Part shown: piece after piece, positions 16,586 through 25,953 of the stretch
Numbering within the stretch: position 1 is the first letter of the stretch
Layout: each line of letters opens with the position of its first letter
NCBI GenBank assembly: GCA_963719275.1
Contig: CAVRBT010000005.1
Span: 186,001 to 250,000, forward strand
DNA: 64,000 nt
Reading direction: 5' to 3'
Origin: AC-32 sp963719275
Lineage (GTDB): Bacteria > Actinomycetota > Thermoleophilia > Gaiellales > Gaiellaceae
Made by a program: the position numbers and the translations under genes
The notes under the pieces: model-generated
What the model saw: the letters and a program-made list of their open reading frames with translations, nothing else
What the model was told of the DNA's origin: nothing
Database searches by the model: none

Positions 16586-17616
16586 GCGACGCGCACCTCC
16601 CCGGCGATCGTCTGCTCGCGCCGGCTCTGCTTCTCTTCGACCGAGAGCCAGCAGCGGTCGAGATGGCCACGCTCCTCGACGTGGTTCGCGAGCTCGGGCT
16701 CCTCGATGCACTTGTCGAAGGCGTGCGGGCAACGCGGCCTGAACTTGCAGCCCTGCGGCAGGTTGATGAGCGAGGGTGGCATGCCCTCGATCGAGGCCAG
16801 CTTCTTCGGCTTCGGCCGGTCGAGCCGCGGGATCGAGCCCAGCAGGCCCCACGTATACGGGTGCTGCGGGTCGTAGAAGAGCTGGCGCTTCGAGGCGCGC
16901 TCGACGATCCGGCCGGCGTACATGACGAAGATCTCGTCCGCGACCTCCGCGACGACGCCGAGGTCGTGCGTAATCAGGATCACGGCGGAGTCGAAGTCGG
17001 CCCGCAGGCGGTCGAGCAGCTCGAGGATCTGGGCCTGGATCGTGACGTCGAGCGCCGTCGTGGGCTCGTCGGCGATCAGGACGTCCGGGTTGCATGAGAG
17101 CGCCATGGCGATCATCGCGCGCTGCCGCATCCCGCCCGAGAACTGGTGGGGGTAGTCGTCGACGCGCTCCTGCGGGTTCGGGATCCCGACCTGGCGCAGC
17201 AGCTCGACGGCACGCCGCTTCGCCTCCTGCTTCGAGGCCTGCTCGTGCGTGACGATCGCCTCGACGATCTGGTCGCCGACCGTGTAGACCGGGTTCAGCG
17301 AGGTCATCGGGTCCTGGAAGATCATCGCGATCTCGTTGCCGCGAACCTCGCGCAACCGCGACTCGGGCAGCGCGAGCAGGTTCTCGCCGCGGTAGAGAAC
17401 CTCGCCCTCGAAGGCCGTGTTCTTGTCGCGTGTGAGCCCGAGGATCGTCATCGCCGTGACGCTCTTGCCGGAGCCGGACTCGCCGACGATGCCCAGCACC
17501 TTCCCGCGCTCGAGCTCGAAGCTGACGTCGTCCACGGCGCGGACGACGCCGTCCTCGGTGGTGAAGCGGACCTTGAGGCCCTTCACATCGAGCAGTCGCT
17601 CGGCCATCGGCCGCAT
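16582..17616 (-). CDS. Oligopeptide/dipeptide ABC transporter ATP-binding protein, OppD/DppD type
   Basis: A 344-residue ATPase (341 from the second Met, MAERLL). Motifs: Walker A GIVGESGSGKSVTAM, Q-loop IAMIFQDPMTSLNPVYTVGD, signature HQFSGGMRQRAMIAMALSCN, Walker B VLIADEPTTALDVT and H-loop ITHDLG. The C-terminal domain has the cysteines of CKFRPRCPHAFDKC. It forms the heterodimeric motor with the coupled OppF-type subunit. A 125-bp region with two palindromes separates it from the divergent binding-protein gene, suggesting shared control. Confidence 0.92.
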
Positions 17617-17649
17617 CGAGTCTACTCAGGAGGGGCTACCAGAGAACAC

Positions 17650-17733
17650 GGAAAGCTCAGCTTTCCAGAGAGATTCCGCGTAACATCTGCCACCTCTGAG
17701 CCTCACGAAGGGGTCAGTTTTCACCGAACTGGG
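17650..17733. promoter_or_regulatory. Palindromes in the divergent peptide-transporter control region
   Basis: Between the divergent ATPase and binding-protein genes lie GGAAAGC-TCA-GCTTTCC (17650-17666, perfect 7-bp arms) and CAGTT-TTCACCG-AACTG (17717-17733, perfect 5-bp arms). Both are of a size expected for dimeric repressor sites. The second is just upstream of the ribosome binding site GGGAGGG of the binding-protein gene. The regulator is unknown; the LuxR or PadR proteins of the window are candidates only by proximity. Confidence 0.4.
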
Positions 17734-17741
17734 AGGGTTCT

Positions 17742-19327
17742 ATGAATCGAAAGGGCAAGTGGCACCTTGCGACCCTGCTCGCATGCGTCCTCGTGGCCGT
17801 CGCGGCGCTAGGCGCGGGGGCAGGTCAGTCCGCCATGCGAATCGTCCACCAGCAGCAGGCGGGCGGGATCATCGTGGACGGCACGACTGACAGCGTCACG
17901 AACATCGACCCAGCCGGGAACTACGACTTCGGCTCGGCGACGGTCGACTACCAGATCTTCCAGCACCTGCTGGAGGCGGGGCCGGGCGGCCTCACGCCGC
18001 ATCCGGTGCTGGCGACGAAGTGCGGCTTCAAGGGCAACTTGAAGACGTACCAGTGCACGCTCCGGAAAGGCGTGAAGTTCCACAACGGCAAGTCGTTCAG
18101 CTCGGCCGACGTCGTCTGGTCGTTCGACCGCGTCGTGCGGATCAAGGACGAATCGGGCATCTACACGCTGCTCAGCAACCTGAAGAACGTGAAGGCCAAG
18201 GGCAAGTACGGCGTAGTCTTCAGCCTGAAGCGACCGCAGGCGACCTGGCCGCAGATCCTCACCACGGGAGCTGCGCAGATCGTGCCGAAGGGCGTTTACC
18301 GGCTCAAGAAACTGAAGCCGAACATCGAGCAAGCAGATCGGCACCGGGCCGTACACCGCTCAGCAAGTACACGGCCGGGCAGCAGGCGGTCTTCAAGAAG
18401 TTCAGCGGCTACTGGGGCAAGCCGGCCAAGAACGACGGCGTGATCATCCGCTACTACTCGAAGTCCTCGACGATGAAGCTCGCGCTGACGCGCAAAGACA
18501 TCGACATGGCCTTCCGCGACTTCACGCCGACCGAGACGATCTCGCTCCAGAAGACGAAGAGCATCGTCGTGCACAAGGGCAAGGGCGCGTCGATCCGCTA
18601 TCTCGTCCTGAACCTGAAGATGCCGCCGACCGACAAGCTGGCGGTGCGTAGGTCGATCGCCTACCTGATGCCGAGGCAGACGATCGCGAACCGGGTCTAC
18701 CACGGGCTCGTCAAACCGCTGTACTCGATGGTGGCCACAGGGCTTCCGGGCCACATGGACGCGTTCAAGACGAAGTACGGCGCTACGCCGAGCCTCGCGA
18801 AAGCCCGCTCCACGCTGAGAGCGGCCGGGATCACGACTCCAGTGAACATCACGCTCTGGTACACGCCGACGCACTACGGCGACTCCTCGGCGGACGAGTT
18901 CGCGGAGATCCAGCGAGCGATGCAGCAGGGCGGCCTGTTCAAGGTGACGCTCAAGTCGGCGGAGTGGGCGCAGTACAGCGACGCGCTCGGGAAGCAGTAC
19001 GGGGCCTTCCAGCTCGGCTGGTTCCCGGACTACGTCGACGCCGAGAACTACCTGCTGCCGTTCTACGACTCGCTCAGCAACTTCACGTCCAACAACTACA
19101 AGAACAAGAAGATGGACTCCGTGCTCGCCCGGGAGCAGGCGACGAAGGCGCTCAAGAAGCGCCTCGCGCTGATCAAGCGGGCCCAGAGGATCGCGGCCAA
19201 CGACGCGCCGATCATTCCGTACTGGCAGGCCGCGATGGTCGCCGCGTCCAGGAGCAACGTGAAGGGGATCGACAAGACGCTCGACCCGACCTTCATCATG
19301 CGCTTCTGGCTGATCTCGAAGTCGTGA
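17742..19327 (+). pseudogene. Family 5 peptide-binding protein with a frameshift (SBP copy 1)
   Basis: The first part (17742 to about 18335) and the second part (about 18337-19327) match the two halves of the intact paralogue at 23787 almost end to end, including shared blocks DGTTDSVTNIDPAGNYDFGS, KFHNGK and LDPTFIMRFWLISKS. The frames break at about 18330-18360. A 4-nt duplication-like insertion (GAGCAAGCAG for GAGCAG) and one extra G before CTCAGCAAGTAC flank the still readable IGTGPYT. The net shift is not a multiple of three, so no full protein results unless these are assembly errors. The N-terminus is a signal peptide without a lipobox cysteine at the cleavage region, unlike copy 2. 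Function if intact: capture of peptides for the permeases that follow. Confidence 0.85.
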
Positions 19328-19330
19328 GCG

Positions 19331-19368
19331 AAACGCCCGGGCGCGCGTCACGCGCGCCCGGGCGTTTT
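19331..19368 (+). terminator. Strong intrinsic terminator between binding protein and permease genes
   Basis: A perfect 17-bp stem (AAACGCCCGGGCGCGCG / CGCGCGCCCGGGCGTTT) with a TCA loop, ending in TTTT, starts 3 bp after the binding-protein stop codon. It lies inside the apparent operon, so it would cut or strongly reduce read-through into the permeases and favour excess binding protein. Confidence 0.85.
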
Positions 19369-19389
19369 CCGTAGGATCGACCTGCGCCG

Positions 19390-20418
19390 ATGGCAGCCCA
19401 GGGAACCTCGCTCAAGTCCTACGTGCTGACGCGCCTCGCGCTCGTCATCCCGATGATCTGGATCCTGCTGACGATGGTCTTCCTGCTCATGCGCGTGGCG
19501 CCGGGAGATCCGATCTCGGCGTCGCTGGGCGGGCGCGTGCCCGCGCCCGTCGTCGAGCAGATCCGGCACCGGCTCGGGTTCGACAAGCCGATCCTGACGC
19601 AGTACGCCAACTACCTCTGGGACACACTCCACCTCGATTTCGGGACGACGATCACCGACCGCCGGCCCGTGACCGACGTCATCAAAGAGAACGGGGCGGC
19701 CACGCTCGAGCTGACGATCGCCGCGATGCTGGTCGCCGTCGTCGTCGGCATCTCGCTCGGGCTGCTCGCCGGCCGCTACCGCGACACGCCGGTAGACCTG
19801 GGCGCGCGCCTCTTCGGAATCGTCATCTACGCGTTCCCGGTGTTCTACCTCGGCTTCCTGTGCCAGCTCTTCTTCGGCGTGTACCTGGGCATACTCCCCA
19901 CCTCCGACCGCGCGAGCCCGGTCACCCAGGCGCTCCTGCAAACCCATACGAACCTCTTTCTCATCGACTCGGCGCTGGACGGCAACTGGGCCGCGTTCAA
20001 GGACGTCTTCCTCCACCTGATCCTCCCCGCGACCACGCTCGGCCTCGTGATCGCGGGCATCTTCATTCGCCTCGTGCGGGTGAACGTGATCAGGACGCTC
20101 AAAGACGACTACGTCGAGGCCGCCCGGGCGAGAGGGATCTCCGAGCGGGCGGTCGTTTACCACCACGCCTTCCGAAACGCGCTCGTCCCGGTGATCACGG
20201 TTGTCGGGCTGCAGATGGCGCTTCTGCTCTCGGGTGCTGTGCTCACGGAGACGACCTTCAACTGGCCGGGAATCGGCCACCAGCTCATCTTCTACCTCAA
20301 CAACCGCGACTACACGGCCGTGCAGGGGATCATCGTCATGTTTGCGCTGATCGTCGTGTTCGTGAGCCTGCTGATCGACCTCGTCAGCGCGGCCATCGAC
20401 CCGAGGATCCGCTACTGA
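19390..20418 (+). CDS. Peptide ABC transporter permease, DppB/OppB type
   Basis: A 342-residue permease with about six hydrophobic helices. The N-terminal pattern VLTRLALVIPMIWILLTMVF and MRVAPGDP is characteristic of DppB. The cytoplasmic coupling loop with the EAA-like motif YVEAARARGISERAVVYHHA (about residues 240-259) contacts the ATPases. It forms the transmembrane channel with the next gene product, whose ATG overlaps this stop codon (TGATG). It follows the strong terminator after the first binding-protein gene. Confidence 0.92.
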   Translation: MAAQGTSLKSYVLTRLALVIPMIWILLTMVFLLMRVAPGDPISASLGGRVPAPVVEQIRHRLGFDKPILTQYANYLWDTLHLDFGTTITDRRPVTDVIKENGAATLELTIAAMLVAVVVGISLGLLAGRYRDTPVDLGARLFGIVIYAFPVFYLGFLCQLFFGVYLGILPTSDRASPVTQALLQTHTNLFLIDSALDGNWAAFKDVFLHLILPATTLGLVIAGIFIRLVRVNVIRTLKDDYVEAARARGISERAVVYHHAFRNALVPVITVVGLQMALLLSGAVLTETTFNWPGIGHQLIFYLNNRDYTAVQGIIVMFALIVVFVSLLIDLVSAAIDPRIRY

Positions 20419-21389
20419 TGGCCGTCGCGACCGTCGAGCCACGGCGGAGGCTTCCGGGCCTGAGGCGCGCACTGGCGCCCGTGCACGAGGCTCGCGGGCT
20501 CGCTCGGGCGATGCTCTGGGTTGGTGTCGGGATCACCACCTTCTTCGTCGTGCTCGCGCTGTTCGCGCCGTGGATCGCGCCGTATCGCTTCGACCAGTTC
20601 AGCGCGAACGGCGAGCGGTTCAAGCAGCTAGACCACCCCTCGTCCCAGCACATCATGGGCACGACCGTGCAGTCGACGGACGTGCTCTCGCGGGTCATCT
20701 GGGGAGCGCGCACCGAGCTCGAGGTCGTCTTGCTCGCGCTTGTCCTTGGCCTCGCGGTGGGCGTCCCGCTCGGCGTCATCTCCGGTTACTTCGCGGGCTC
20801 GCTCGACCGCGTGCTCGTCTTAATCATGGACGCGCTCTTCGCCTTCCCGTACCTGCTGCTCGCGATCGTGATCGCCTTCCTCCTCGGCGGCCAGGGCGTT
20901 ACGAACGCCGCGATCGCGATCACCGTCGTCTACATCCCGCAGTACTTCCGCGTGGTCCGCAACCACGTGATCAGCGTGCGCGAGGAGCCGTACGTGGAAG
21001 CCGCCCGAGCCTTAGGCGCCAGGCCCTTCACGATCATGCGCCGCTACGTCTTCTTCAACGTCGTTCAGAACGTGCCCGTGATCGGGACGCTCAATGCGGC
21101 CGATGCGATCCTCACGCTCGCCGCGCTCGGCTTCCTCGGCTACGGCATCCAGCCGACCGCGGGAGCCGAGTGGGGCTACGACATCAGCCGCGCGATCTCC
21201 GACGCCAGCGGCGGGATCTGGTGGACCGGGCTCTACCCGGGCCTGGCGATCGTGCTCCTCGTCACGGGACTGACGCTGCTTGGCGAGGGGCTGAACGAGA
21301 CGCTCAACCCCGTGCTCCGGCGCCGTCGCGTTCAGCAGGTGGAACTGGGCACCCCCACGTCCATCGTCGAGTCCGAGGTCGGTCCCTGA
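20418..21389 (+). CDS. Peptide ABC transporter permease, DppC/OppC type
   Basis: A 323-residue permease starting at an ATG overlapping the DppB stop. It has a long N-terminal cytoplasmic segment, a first helix (VGVGITTFFVVLALFAPWIA), a periplasm-side domain with HIMGTTVQSTDVLSRVIWGA, and the EAA loop YVEAARALGARPFTIMRRYV. These are standard for DppC. It pairs with DppB. The stop codon overlaps the CTG start proposed for the next ATPase. Confidence 0.92.
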   Translation: MAVATVEPRRRLPGLRRALAPVHEARGLARAMLWVGVGITTFFVVLALFAPWIAPYRFDQFSANGERFKQLDHPSSQHIMGTTVQSTDVLSRVIWGARTELEVVLLALVLGLAVGVPLGVISGYFAGSLDRVLVLIMDALFAFPYLLLAIVIAFLLGGQGVTNAAIAITVVYIPQYFRVVRNHVISVREEPYVEAARALGARPFTIMRRYVFFNVVQNVPVIGTLNAADAILTLAALGFLGYGIQPTAGAEWGYDISRAISDASGGIWWTGLYPGLAIVLLVTGLTLLGEGLNETLNPVLRRRRVQQVELGTPTSIVESEVGP

Positions 21390-22411
21390 GCGACCCCGTT
21401 CTGTCGGTCCGAAATCTGCGGGTGTACTACGGGACGCTCCGCGGCTCCGTGCGCGCCGTCGACGGAGTCTCGCTCGAGATCGGTGAGGGCGAGGTGCTCG
21501 GGCTCGTCGGCGAGTCCGGCTGCGGCAAGTCCACTCTCGGCCGCGGCATTCTCGGGCTGCTGCCGGAGGGCGCGGTCTTCGACGGCGAGGTGCGCTACGG
21601 GGGCACCAACCTCGTTGGGCTCTCGTCGAGGGAGCTGCGCGCCCTGCGCGGCCCGGATCTCGGCCTGATCTTCCAGGAGCCGATGACGCGCCTGAACCCG
21701 CTGCTGCGAATCGAGGACCACTTCGAGGAGACGCTCAAGCGGCACGAGCCCGGTCTCAAGAAGGGCGAGATCCGCCGCCGCTCGCTCGAGACCCTCGGCA
21801 AGATGGGCATCCCGCCCACCCGCTTCCGTCAGTACCCGTTCGAGTTCTCGGGCGGGATGCGGCAGCGGATCATGATCGCGCTCGCACTGGTGCTCCGCCC
21901 GAAGCTGCTCGTCGCCGACGAGCCGACCACGGCGCTGGACGTGATCGTGGAGGCGCAGATCCTGGCGATCCTCGCCAACCTCAAGCGCGAGTTCGGCACC
22001 GCGCTCCTGTTGATCACGCACAACCTCGGGATCATCGCGGAGGCCTGCGACCGCGTTGCCGTCATGTACGCGGGCCGGATCGTCGAGCAGGGCCCGGCGC
22101 GCCCGTTGTTCGCGGAGCCGGCGCACCCGTACACGCGCGAGCTCCTGCGCTCGACAATCTCGCTCGAGACCACCGAGCTGCACTCGATCCCGGGCGCGCC
22201 ACCTAATCTGATCGACCCCCCGAGCGGCTGCCGCTTCCACCCGCGGTGCCCCGACGCGATGGAGGTGTGCCTGCGGAGGTTCCCGACCCCGGTGGAGCTC
22301 GACGGCGGGCGGCACGTCGAGTGCTGGCTGCACGGGCCCGAGGAGGAGATCCCGCCGGGCACGAGCCGGCCGCTGGAGCGCGAGCGGATTGCGATCGCCG
22401 ATGAAGCCTGA
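21386..22411 (+). CDS. Peptide ABC transporter ATP-binding protein, DppD type (probable CTG start)
   Basis: About 341 residues. Motifs: Walker A GLVGESGCGKSTLGRG, Q-loop LGLIFQEPMTRLNPLLRIED, signature FEFSGGMRQRIMIALALVLR, Walker B LLVADEPTTALDVI, H-loop ITHNLG, and the cysteine cluster CRFHPRCPDAMEVC. The first beta strand of the fold (DPVLSVRNLRVYY) begins directly after a CTG at 21386 that overlaps the DppC stop as CTGA, with GAGGT about 7 nt upstream. No ATG, GTG or TTG lies in frame in the preceding 90 nt, and the GTG at 21421 would delete the strand. I therefore choose CTG, a rare start codon. The family assignment is certain. Confidence 0.87.
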   Translation: MSDPVLSVRNLRVYYGTLRGSVRAVDGVSLEIGEGEVLGLVGESGCGKSTLGRGILGLLPEGAVFDGEVRYGGTNLVGLSSRELRALRGPDLGLIFQEPMTRLNPLLRIEDHFEETLKRHEPGLKKGEIRRRSLETLGKMGIPPTRFRQYPFEFSGGMRQRIMIALALVLRPKLLVADEPTTALDVIVEAQILAILANLKREFGTALLLITHNLGIIAEACDRVAVMYAGRIVEQGPARPLFAEPAHPYTRELLRSTISLETTELHSIPGAPPNLIDPPSGCRFHPRCPDAMEVCLRRFPTPVELDGGRHVECWLHGPEEEIPPGTSRPLERERIAIADEA

Positions 22412-23759
22412 GACCGCGGAGAAGGTGCAGCCGGAGTCCGCCGGCAACGCCCTAGTCTCGGTCCGGGACCTGAAGACGTACTACTCGATCCGCGGCAGCT
22501 TCGGACAGCGCCTGATCGGACGCGAGGCTGGCTCGGTGCGGGCGGTCGACGACGTCTCGTTCGACCTCCACGAGGGCGAGGTACTCGGCCTCGTCGGCGA
22601 GTCCGGTAGTGGCAAGACGACGCTCGGGCGCACGCTGCTTGGCCTCGTCCGCGCGACCGAGGGGACCGTGATGTTCGAGGGTCGCGACGTCACCAAGCTG
22701 AGCGAGCACGAGCTTCGCGAGCACCGCCGGCGGATGCAGATCATCTTTCAGGACCCGCACGCGTCACTGAACCCGGCCATGACGCTCGTCCAGTCGGTCG
22801 GGCACCCGCTCGCCATCCACGGCCTGACGAAGAACCGCGACCAGATCCGCGTGCGCGTCGCCGATGTCCTCGAGCACGTCGGGCTCGCGCCGGCCGACCA
22901 GTTCCTCGACAAGTACCCGAGCGACCTCTCTGGCGGGCAGAAGCAGCGGGCCGTGATCGCCCGCGCGATCATCCTCAACCCCGTACTGCTCGTAGCCGAC
23001 GAGCCGGTCTCGATGCTCGACATGAGCGTGCGGGCGAAGATCCTCGAACTGATGCTCGCGCTCAAGCGCGACTTCGACCTCACTTACCTCTACATCACTC
23101 ACGACCTGGCGACCGCGAAGTTCTTCTGCGACCGGATCGCGATCATGTACCTCGGCCGGATCGTCGAGATCGGCCCCTCCGAAGCGATCTACGATGACCC
23201 GAAGCATCCCTACACGCAGGCGCTGCTCCGGGCGATCCCTACGCCCGATCCGCTTCGCGCCGTTCCGCGCGACCTCCCGCGCGGCGAGGTGCCGGACGCG
23301 GCCTGGCCTCCGCTCGGATGCTCCTTCCACCCGCGCTGCGCGCGGGCGTTCGAGGTCTGCGGGTGGGAGTCGCGCGACCTGCGCGACCTGCTCGAGCGGC
23401 GCTGGGCGCACATGCTGCCCGAGGAGTACGAGGGCGAGCGCAGCATCGTGGGCCCCGTCGAGGGGCTGGACCAAGACACGACAAGCGTACGCGTGCCGGC
23501 GCGGCGCGGCGCAAGCGGGCAGCAGCTCCTGGAGATCCTTGACCGCATCCGGGATGAAGACCCGGACGAGCAGTTCTGGTCCGGGGTGCGCGAGCTACGG
23601 GCAAGCGACGACCATGTTCAGGTCGACTGGTGGGACCCCGTCGACCCCCGCCTGCTGCAGTCTGGCGCCGTCCAGGTCGAATGCCACCTCTACGACGAGG
23701 AGGCGCTTGCGGAGGCCGAAAGGCGGAGAGACGCGAGGCTGGAGCGCAGCGTCCGGTAA
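22401..23759 (+). CDS. Peptide ABC transporter ATP-binding protein, DppF type with C-terminal extension
   Basis: A 452-residue ATPase starting at the ATG 10 bp before the previous stop codon. Motifs: Walker A GLVGESGSGKTTLGR, Q-loop MQIIFQDPHASLNPAMTLVQ, signature SDLSGGQKQRAVIARAIILN, Walker B LLVADEPVSMLDMS and H-loop ITHDLA. The Cys-rich C-terminal element reads CSFHPRCARAFEVC. Beyond the usual end at about residue 330 there are 110-120 extra residues, ending in an acidic and aromatic segment (QVDWWDPVDP) of unknown role. It completes the B-C-D-F set and is followed after 27 bp by a second binding-protein gene. Confidence 0.9.
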   Translation: MKPETAEKVQPESAGNALVSVRDLKTYYSIRGSFGQRLIGREAGSVRAVDDVSFDLHEGEVLGLVGESGSGKTTLGRTLLGLVRATEGTVMFEGRDVTKLSEHELREHRRRMQIIFQDPHASLNPAMTLVQSVGHPLAIHGLTKNRDQIRVRVADVLEHVGLAPADQFLDKYPSDLSGGQKQRAVIARAIILNPVLLVADEPVSMLDMSVRAKILELMLALKRDFDLTYLYITHDLATAKFFCDRIAIMYLGRIVEIGPSEAIYDDPKHPYTQALLRAIPTPDPLRAVPRDLPRGEVPDAAWPPLGCSFHPRCARAFEVCGWESRDLRDLLERRWAHMLPEEYEGERSIVGPVEGLDQDTTSVRVPARRGASGQQLLEILDRIRDEDPDEQFWSGVRELRASDDHVQVDWWDPVDPRLLQSGAVQVECHLYDEEALAEAERRRDARLERSVR

Positions 23760-23786
23760 GCGCAGCGTCCCGGTAGCATCCGAGGG

Positions 23787-25370
23787 GTGAAGGCCAGGGC
23801 TTGGCGGCGTGTCGGCTGTCTCGCGGCCATGGTCGCGCTCGCCGCGACGATCGCGGCGGGCTGCGGCGGCGGGGGCTCGTCGGGCGGTGGCGGCAGCTCC
23901 GGCGGCGACACCCTCGTCGACGGCACCACCGACAGCGTCACGAACATCGACCCGGCCGGGAACTACGACTTCGGCTCGGCGACGGTCGACTACCAGATCT
24001 TCCAGCACCTGCTGGAGGCCGGGCCCGACAGCCTCACGCCCCATCCGGTGCTTGCTACCAAGTGCGAGTTCACGGGCGGCGGCCTGACGACGTACTCCTG
24101 CCAGCTGCGCAAGGGCGTCAAGTTTCACAACGGCAAGACCATGACCTCGGCCGACGTCGTCGCCTCGTTCAACCGGGTCGTCAAGATCCAGGACGAGTCG
24201 GGCATCTACACGCTGCTCAGCAACCTGAAGACTGTGGAGCCGAACGGGGACAACGGCGTGGTCTTCCACCTGAAGGCGCCGCAGGCCACGTGGCCGCAGA
24301 TCCTCACCACCGGCGCCGCGCAGATCGTGCCCAAGGGCGTCTACCCGGCAGGGAAGGTGCGACCGAACTCGGCCCCGCAGTACGGCACCGGCCCCTACCA
24401 ACTCACCGACTACGTCCCGGGCCAGCAGGCGGTGTTCAAGAAGTTCGACGACTACTGGGGCGACCCGCCGAAGACCCCGAACCTGATCATCCGCTACTAC
24501 ACGAAGTCCTCGACGATGAAGCTCGCGCTCGAGAACGGCGACATCGACATGGCCTTCCGCGCGTTCACGCCCACGGAGCTGAAGTCGCTGGAGAGCGAGG
24601 GCAAGCTCGTCGTGCACAAGGGCAACGGCTCCGAGATCCGCTACCTGGTGCTGAACGTGAAGAGGACGCCGACCGACCAGGCCGCGGTGCGGAAAGCGAT
24701 CGCTTACTTGATCCCGCGGCAGGAAATCGTGAACCGCGTCTACAACGGGACGGTCAAGCCGCTCTACACGATGGTCCCCGCAGGATTCCCGGGCCACGAC
24801 GAAGCGTTCAAGGCGACCTACGGAACATCGCCCTCCACGTCGAGCGCGAAAGCCGCGCTGACCTCGGCCGGGATCGAGGCGCCTGTGAGCCTCACGCTCT
24901 GGTACACGCCGACGCACTACGGCGACTCCTCGGCGGACGAGTTCGCGGAAATCCAGCGCGCGCTCCAGAGCAGTGGCCTCTTCAAGGTGACGCTGAAGTC
25001 GGCCGAGTGGGCGCAGTACAGCGACGCGCTCGGGAAGCAGTACGGGGCCTTCCAGCTGGGCTGGTTCCCGGACTACCCGGACGGCGAGAACTACCTGCTG
25101 CCCTTCTACGATTCGAAGAGCAACTTCACCTCGAACAACTACGACAACCCGCAGATGAACTCGCTCCTGGCGAATGAGCAGGCGACCAAGGTGGTCCAGA
25201 CCCGCGACGACCTGATCAAGCAGGCTCAGCAGATCGCGGCTCAGGACGCGCCGATCATCCCCTACTGGCAGGGCTCGATGATCGCCGTCTCGCACTCGAA
25301 CGTCCACGGGATCGACGAGACGCTCGATCCGACGTTCATCATGCGCTTCTGGCTGATCTCGAAGAGCTAG
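23787..25370 (+). CDS. Family 5 peptide-binding lipoprotein (SBP copy 2)
   Basis: A 527-residue intact binding protein with a GTG start. The N-terminus is a lipoprotein signal (basic MKARAWRR, hydrophobic core, lipobox IAAGC with Cys26), followed by a flexible Gly/Ser linker. The mature part has the SBP_bac_5 pattern: LLEAGPDSLTPHPVLATKCE, LRKGVKFHNGK, the TGPYQLTDYVPGQQAVFKKF segment and WYTPTHYGDSS. It delivers peptides, or another family 5 ligand, to the DppBCDF system just upstream. It is a close paralogue of the broken copy at 17742, probably by duplication around the permease-ATPase block. Its stop codon is 7 bp from the convergent NlpC/P60 gene. Confidence 0.92.
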   Translation: MKARAWRRVGCLAAMVALAATIAAGCGGGGSSGGGGSSGGDTLVDGTTDSVTNIDPAGNYDFGSATVDYQIFQHLLEAGPDSLTPHPVLATKCEFTGGGLTTYSCQLRKGVKFHNGKTMTSADVVASFNRVVKIQDESGIYTLLSNLKTVEPNGDNGVVFHLKAPQATWPQILTTGAAQIVPKGVYPAGKVRPNSAPQYGTGPYQLTDYVPGQQAVFKKFDDYWGDPPKTPNLIIRYYTKSSTMKLALENGDIDMAFRAFTPTELKSLESEGKLVVHKGNGSEIRYLVLNVKRTPTDQAAVRKAIAYLIPRQEIVNRVYNGTVKPLYTMVPAGFPGHDEAFKATYGTSPSTSSAKAALTSAGIEAPVSLTLWYTPTHYGDSSADEFAEIQRALQSSGLFKVTLKSAEWAQYSDALGKQYGAFQLGWFPDYPDGENYLLPFYDSKSNFTSNNYDNPQMNSLLANEQATKVVQTRDDLIKQAQQIAAQDAPIIPYWQGSMIAVSHSNVHGIDETLDPTFIMRFWLISKS

Positions 25371-25377
25371 GCAGGCG

Positions 25378-25953
25378 CTAGAGCCGGAAGAGCTTTCGGC
25401 GGCGTTCTCGCAGGTCCCCGGGCTCGGACTCCTCGAGGACGCCGGCGCCTTCGCGCCCCGTCGCGTGCAGGATCCGCCCGTCGCCGAGCCAGAAGGCGAT
25501 GTGGGTCGCCTCCTTCTCGCCGTAGGAGATCAGGTCGCCCGGGCCGAGCCGGTCCTCGGGCACCTCGACGCCCGCCTCCTCCTGCTGGTCGGCATCGCGC
25601 GCGACGATCCGCCCGAGGCGGCGGTAGGCCATGTGCACCAGGCCCGAGCAGTCGATTCCTCGCTCGGTCAGGCCGCCCCACTCGTACGGCGTCCCGAGAT
25701 AGGCTCGCGCCTCGTCGACCGGGTCGCCGGCCCGCGGCAGCCCCGGCCACTCGCCGTCGGCGGCGCCGCCGAGCGCCTCCGCACGCATCCAGCCCGGGTA
25801 GCCGTAGGCCGTCCTGATCCGCGCCCAGTCGCCGTCGAGGCTCTCGACCGCGAGCGGCTCGCCGCGCAGCGCCTGCGTGACCTGTTCGGCCGCGTCGTCG
25901 GGCTCCGCGCGGACCGGCGCCACATCCGCGGCGCAGGCACGCACATCCATCAT
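25378..25953 (-). CDS. NlpC/P60 peptidase with N-terminal SH3-like region (YkfC-like)
   Basis: A 191-residue protein whose start ATG overlaps the permease stop codon (ATGATGA context). Residues about 1-65 resemble a bacterial SH3 domain (VAPVRAEPDDAAEQVTQALR, GDWARIRTAYGYPGW). Residues about 80-185 are an NlpC/P60 papain-like domain with Cys102 (GIDCSGLVHMAY), His151 (THIAFWLG) and His163 (ILHATG). No signal peptide is visible, so it is probably cytoplasmic. Bacillus YkfC, of similar build and also linked to peptide ABC genes, cleaves gamma-D-Glu-diamino-acid bonds of imported murein peptides. Coupling to the permeases here suggests the same recycling role, by analogy. Confidence 0.88.
   Translation of the reverse strand: MMDVRACAADVAPVRAEPDDAAEQVTQALRGEPLAVESLDGDWARIRTAYGYPGWMRAEALGGAADGEWPGLPRAGDPVDEARAYLGTPYEWGGLTERGIDCSGLVHMAYRRLGRIVARDADQQEEAGVEVPEDRLGPGDLISYGEKEATHIAFWLGDGRILHATGREGAGVLEESEPGDLRERRRKLFRL

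Noticed and set aside
18325..18365. Programmed frameshift or selenocysteine read-through in the first binding protein
   Set aside because: The break has a small duplication and an extra base, two frame changes and no slippery heptamer or in-frame TGA with a downstream stem; an indel explains it better.
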